Source: Hydrogenovibrio sp. UBA650 (lineage in GTDB: Bacteria; Pseudomonadota; Gammaproteobacteria; Thiomicrospirales; Thiomicrospiraceae). From it: a stretch of DNA of 6,957 bases. Positions 5,408-6,957 of this stretch are shown here, piece after piece (within the stretch, counting starts at the first letter, position 1; each line of letters begins with the position of its first letter). The position numbers and the translations under genes were made by a program. Location: positions 1 through 6,957 of the forward strand of contig DBOI01000158.1 in NCBI GenBank assembly GCA_002299245.1. Reading direction: 5' to 3'. The notes beneath the pieces are model-generated. The model worked only from the letters and a program-made list of their open reading frames with translations. It ran no database searches and had not been told where the DNA came from.

Positions 5408-6957
5408 ATGACATTGTTAAACAAATTAACAGTAAAACAAAGGCTTTGGGCAAATGCACTAATTGTGACAGCCGTCTTGATTTTTATCGCCTTATCATCC
5501 AGAAATGCCCTCTTAGCAATGGGAAAAAGCAGTGCTCAGCTCAAGGAACTCCAAGAGAGCCAAACCGCAACGATTTCTAGATTCCAAACTGAATTCTCGA
5601 ACACTCTATTAAGTATGAATCAATATGCCTTAACAAGAGAAAAGGCTCATGGTGACAACTTCAATACCAAGATTGAAGAACTAAAAAAATTAAACCTATC
5701 ACTTAACTCTTTCACCACTCCTTCTGTAGAAGCAGATTTAACCCAGCCCCTTACCGAAGTTAAAAAAACAACTGATGCGCCTGCAATGGATTCAGACACT
5801 GCAAAAATAGCCGACATTCTAATAAACATCAAAAAATCAGCTAACTCCCTCGTGTTTTTAAAAACCCAAGTTCAAGAAACCATCGTCTACGGTATTGACC
5901 CTTCTGCAAAAGCCATTCTAGAGCTAACTACTCAGCTTAAAAAAACAGAAGATCCTGAAGAAGGAGCCCTGCAAGCACTCAATGAAATACAGCGTTTACT
6001 TAAAGTTTCACAGTCATATATGGCCAAAATGACTTCAACTCAAGATTTAAAATATAAAACTCTGTTTGATCAAAATGGTCTCGGAGACAGCGCAGATCAA
6101 ATACTAGAAACGCTCAGCGAAAACTACGAAGGTGACTTTACCAATCAAGAAACATTTGAAGAGCTGGTAACGGCTCGCGATGGATATCAGGAATCCTTTA
6201 ATGATTTAGCCGACAACTTCAAAACCACCAAACAAAACAACCTGACGATCAGCAAACTATCCTATAGTGCAACAGAACTCGTCCAACAAAGAGTCTCTTC
6301 AACAGAGCAACAAACGCTTCAACTGATTGATAGTCTTAATCAACAGGGTGAGCAGATTATTAAGCAGGTTTCCGTTGAGGTCATTGTGGCGCTGGTTATT
6401 TTGATCATCCTTAACCTGATGATTGTAGATTCAATTACCTCCCCTCTTTCGGCCATGCGCAAAAAAATTATTCAGGTTGCTCAAAATGGCGACTTTAGCA
6501 AATGGGAAAAACTACCCGGTGATAATGAGCTTACCGATATCTCAGAAAGTATCTGCACACTGCTTGTCTCAATCCAATCTGTGGTCAATGAAATGAATAG
6601 CGTTAGCGAAGCATTATCACAGGGTGATTTAAAGGCAAAGGTCACAGGGCATTACAATGGGGATTTAAAAGAACTTGCCAATGGCTTCAACAACTCCATG
6701 GTTCAAGTCAAAGATATTCTCAGAACCATTGATGTGACCAGTGTCAAACTCTCTGAAGGTAAGCTTGATGTTGAAATTGACCTTAAGCAGTTTAAGGGTG
6801 ATTATCACAAAGTAATGAAGCACCTGAAAAACGCGATTAATATTCAGAAATCATCCATCAAAGAGATCATTGAAGTGATGAGTCATATGAATGAAGGCGA
6901 CTTCAGTCACCGTATTATGAGTCAACTACCCGGTGAGTACCACCAGTTAAAAGATTA
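5408..6957 (+). CDS. membrane signal transducer with poly-HAMP array, probable methyl-accepting chemotaxis protein (partial, 3' end missing)
   Basis: The open frame has 516 codons and continues past the window edge. A short basic N-terminus is followed by a first membrane helix (about 14-31). Residues 32-320 form a long, largely helical, glutamine-, serine- and threonine-rich periplasmic region with no cysteine. Its size recalls the helical bimodular sensor domains of some chemoreceptors, though that assignment is inference. A second membrane helix (about 321-340, VIVALVILIILNLMIV core) leads into HAMP unit 1 with its conserved proline, P346. Three more HAMP-like units follow at about 393-438, 439-484 and 485 onward. 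Each shows a G-D/K-F/L turn (G361, G406, G451, G497) and a G-D/E second-helix start (G371, G418, G464, G509). The output domain is not in the window: a chemotaxis signalling hairpin is most likely, but a histidine kinase or GGDEF output is possible. ATG 5408 is chosen by its GGAG ribosome-binding site. The gene is divergent from the HDOD gene. Confidence 0.8.
   Translation, partial: MTLLNKLTVKQRLWANALIVTAVLIFIALSSRNALLAMGKSSAQLKELQESQTATISRFQTEFSNTLLSMNQYALTREKAHGDNFNTKIEELKKLNLSLNSFTTPSVEADLTQPLTEVKKTTDAPAMDSDTAKIADILINIKKSANSLVFLKTQVQETIVYGIDPSAKAILELTTQLKKTEDPEEGALQALNEIQRLLKVSQSYMAKMTSTQDLKYKTLFDQNGLGDSADQILETLSENYEGDFTNQETFEELVTARDGYQESFNDLADNFKTTKQNNLTISKLSYSATELVQQRVSSTEQQTLQLIDSLNQQGEQIIKQVSVEVIVALVILIILNLMIVDSITSPLSAMRKKIIQVAQNGDFSKWEKLPGDNELTDISESICTLLVSIQSVVNEMNSVSEALSQGDLKAKVTGHYNGDLKELANGFNNSMVQVKDILRTIDVTSVKLSEGKLDVEIDLKQFKGDYHKVMKHLKNAINIQKSSIKEIIEVMSHMNEGDFSHRIMSQLPGEYHQLKD

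Noticed and set aside
5311..5580. Plus-strand open frame of 89 codons overlapping the transducer start
   Set aside because: It overlaps the transducer in another frame. The transducer has the ribosome-binding site, membrane helices and domain structure.

Overview
The window holds four complete protein genes and the 5' part of a fifth, packed with short intergenic gaps. I found no tRNA, rRNA, insertion sequence or CRISPR array. Protein-family content (a Mog very like the enterobacterial one, PrmB with the PRSP signature, an HDOD protein, a chemoreceptor-like transducer), moderate AT-richness and Shine-Dalgarno starts point to a free-living, motile gammaproteobacterium. A Thiomicrospira/Thiomicrorhabdus-like sulfur oxidiser would fit, but that genus-level guess is inference only.

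Layout. Bases 1-120 hold no convincing gene, only a weak hairpin. On the minus strand, mog (molybdopterin adenylyltransferase) and prmB (ribosomal protein uL3 glutamine methyltransferase) form a tight two-gene operon with a 15-base gap. A 67-base divergent promoter region separates mog from lon on the plus strand. It carries a heat-shock (sigma-32)-like promoter for lon and a palindromic ATTATAAT that gives a perfect -10 box on both strands. lon encodes an 875-residue Lon-type AAA+ protease with all catalytic residues and an unusual acidic N-terminal extension. A hairpin terminator closes lon and abuts the convergent minus-strand HDOD gene. A 214-base divergent region then separates the HDOD gene from a plus-strand membrane transducer that runs off the right edge.

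How the genes relate. The left half is housekeeping: cofactor maturation, ribosomal protein modification and protein quality control, with only lon expected to be stress-induced. The right half is signalling: an HDOD protein divergent from a two-transmembrane sensor with a long helical periplasmic domain and at least four consecutive HAMP-like units. The poly-HAMP array, the bidirectional promoter and the N-terminally extended Lon are the points most worth a second look. I see no clear evidence of a wholly new system.
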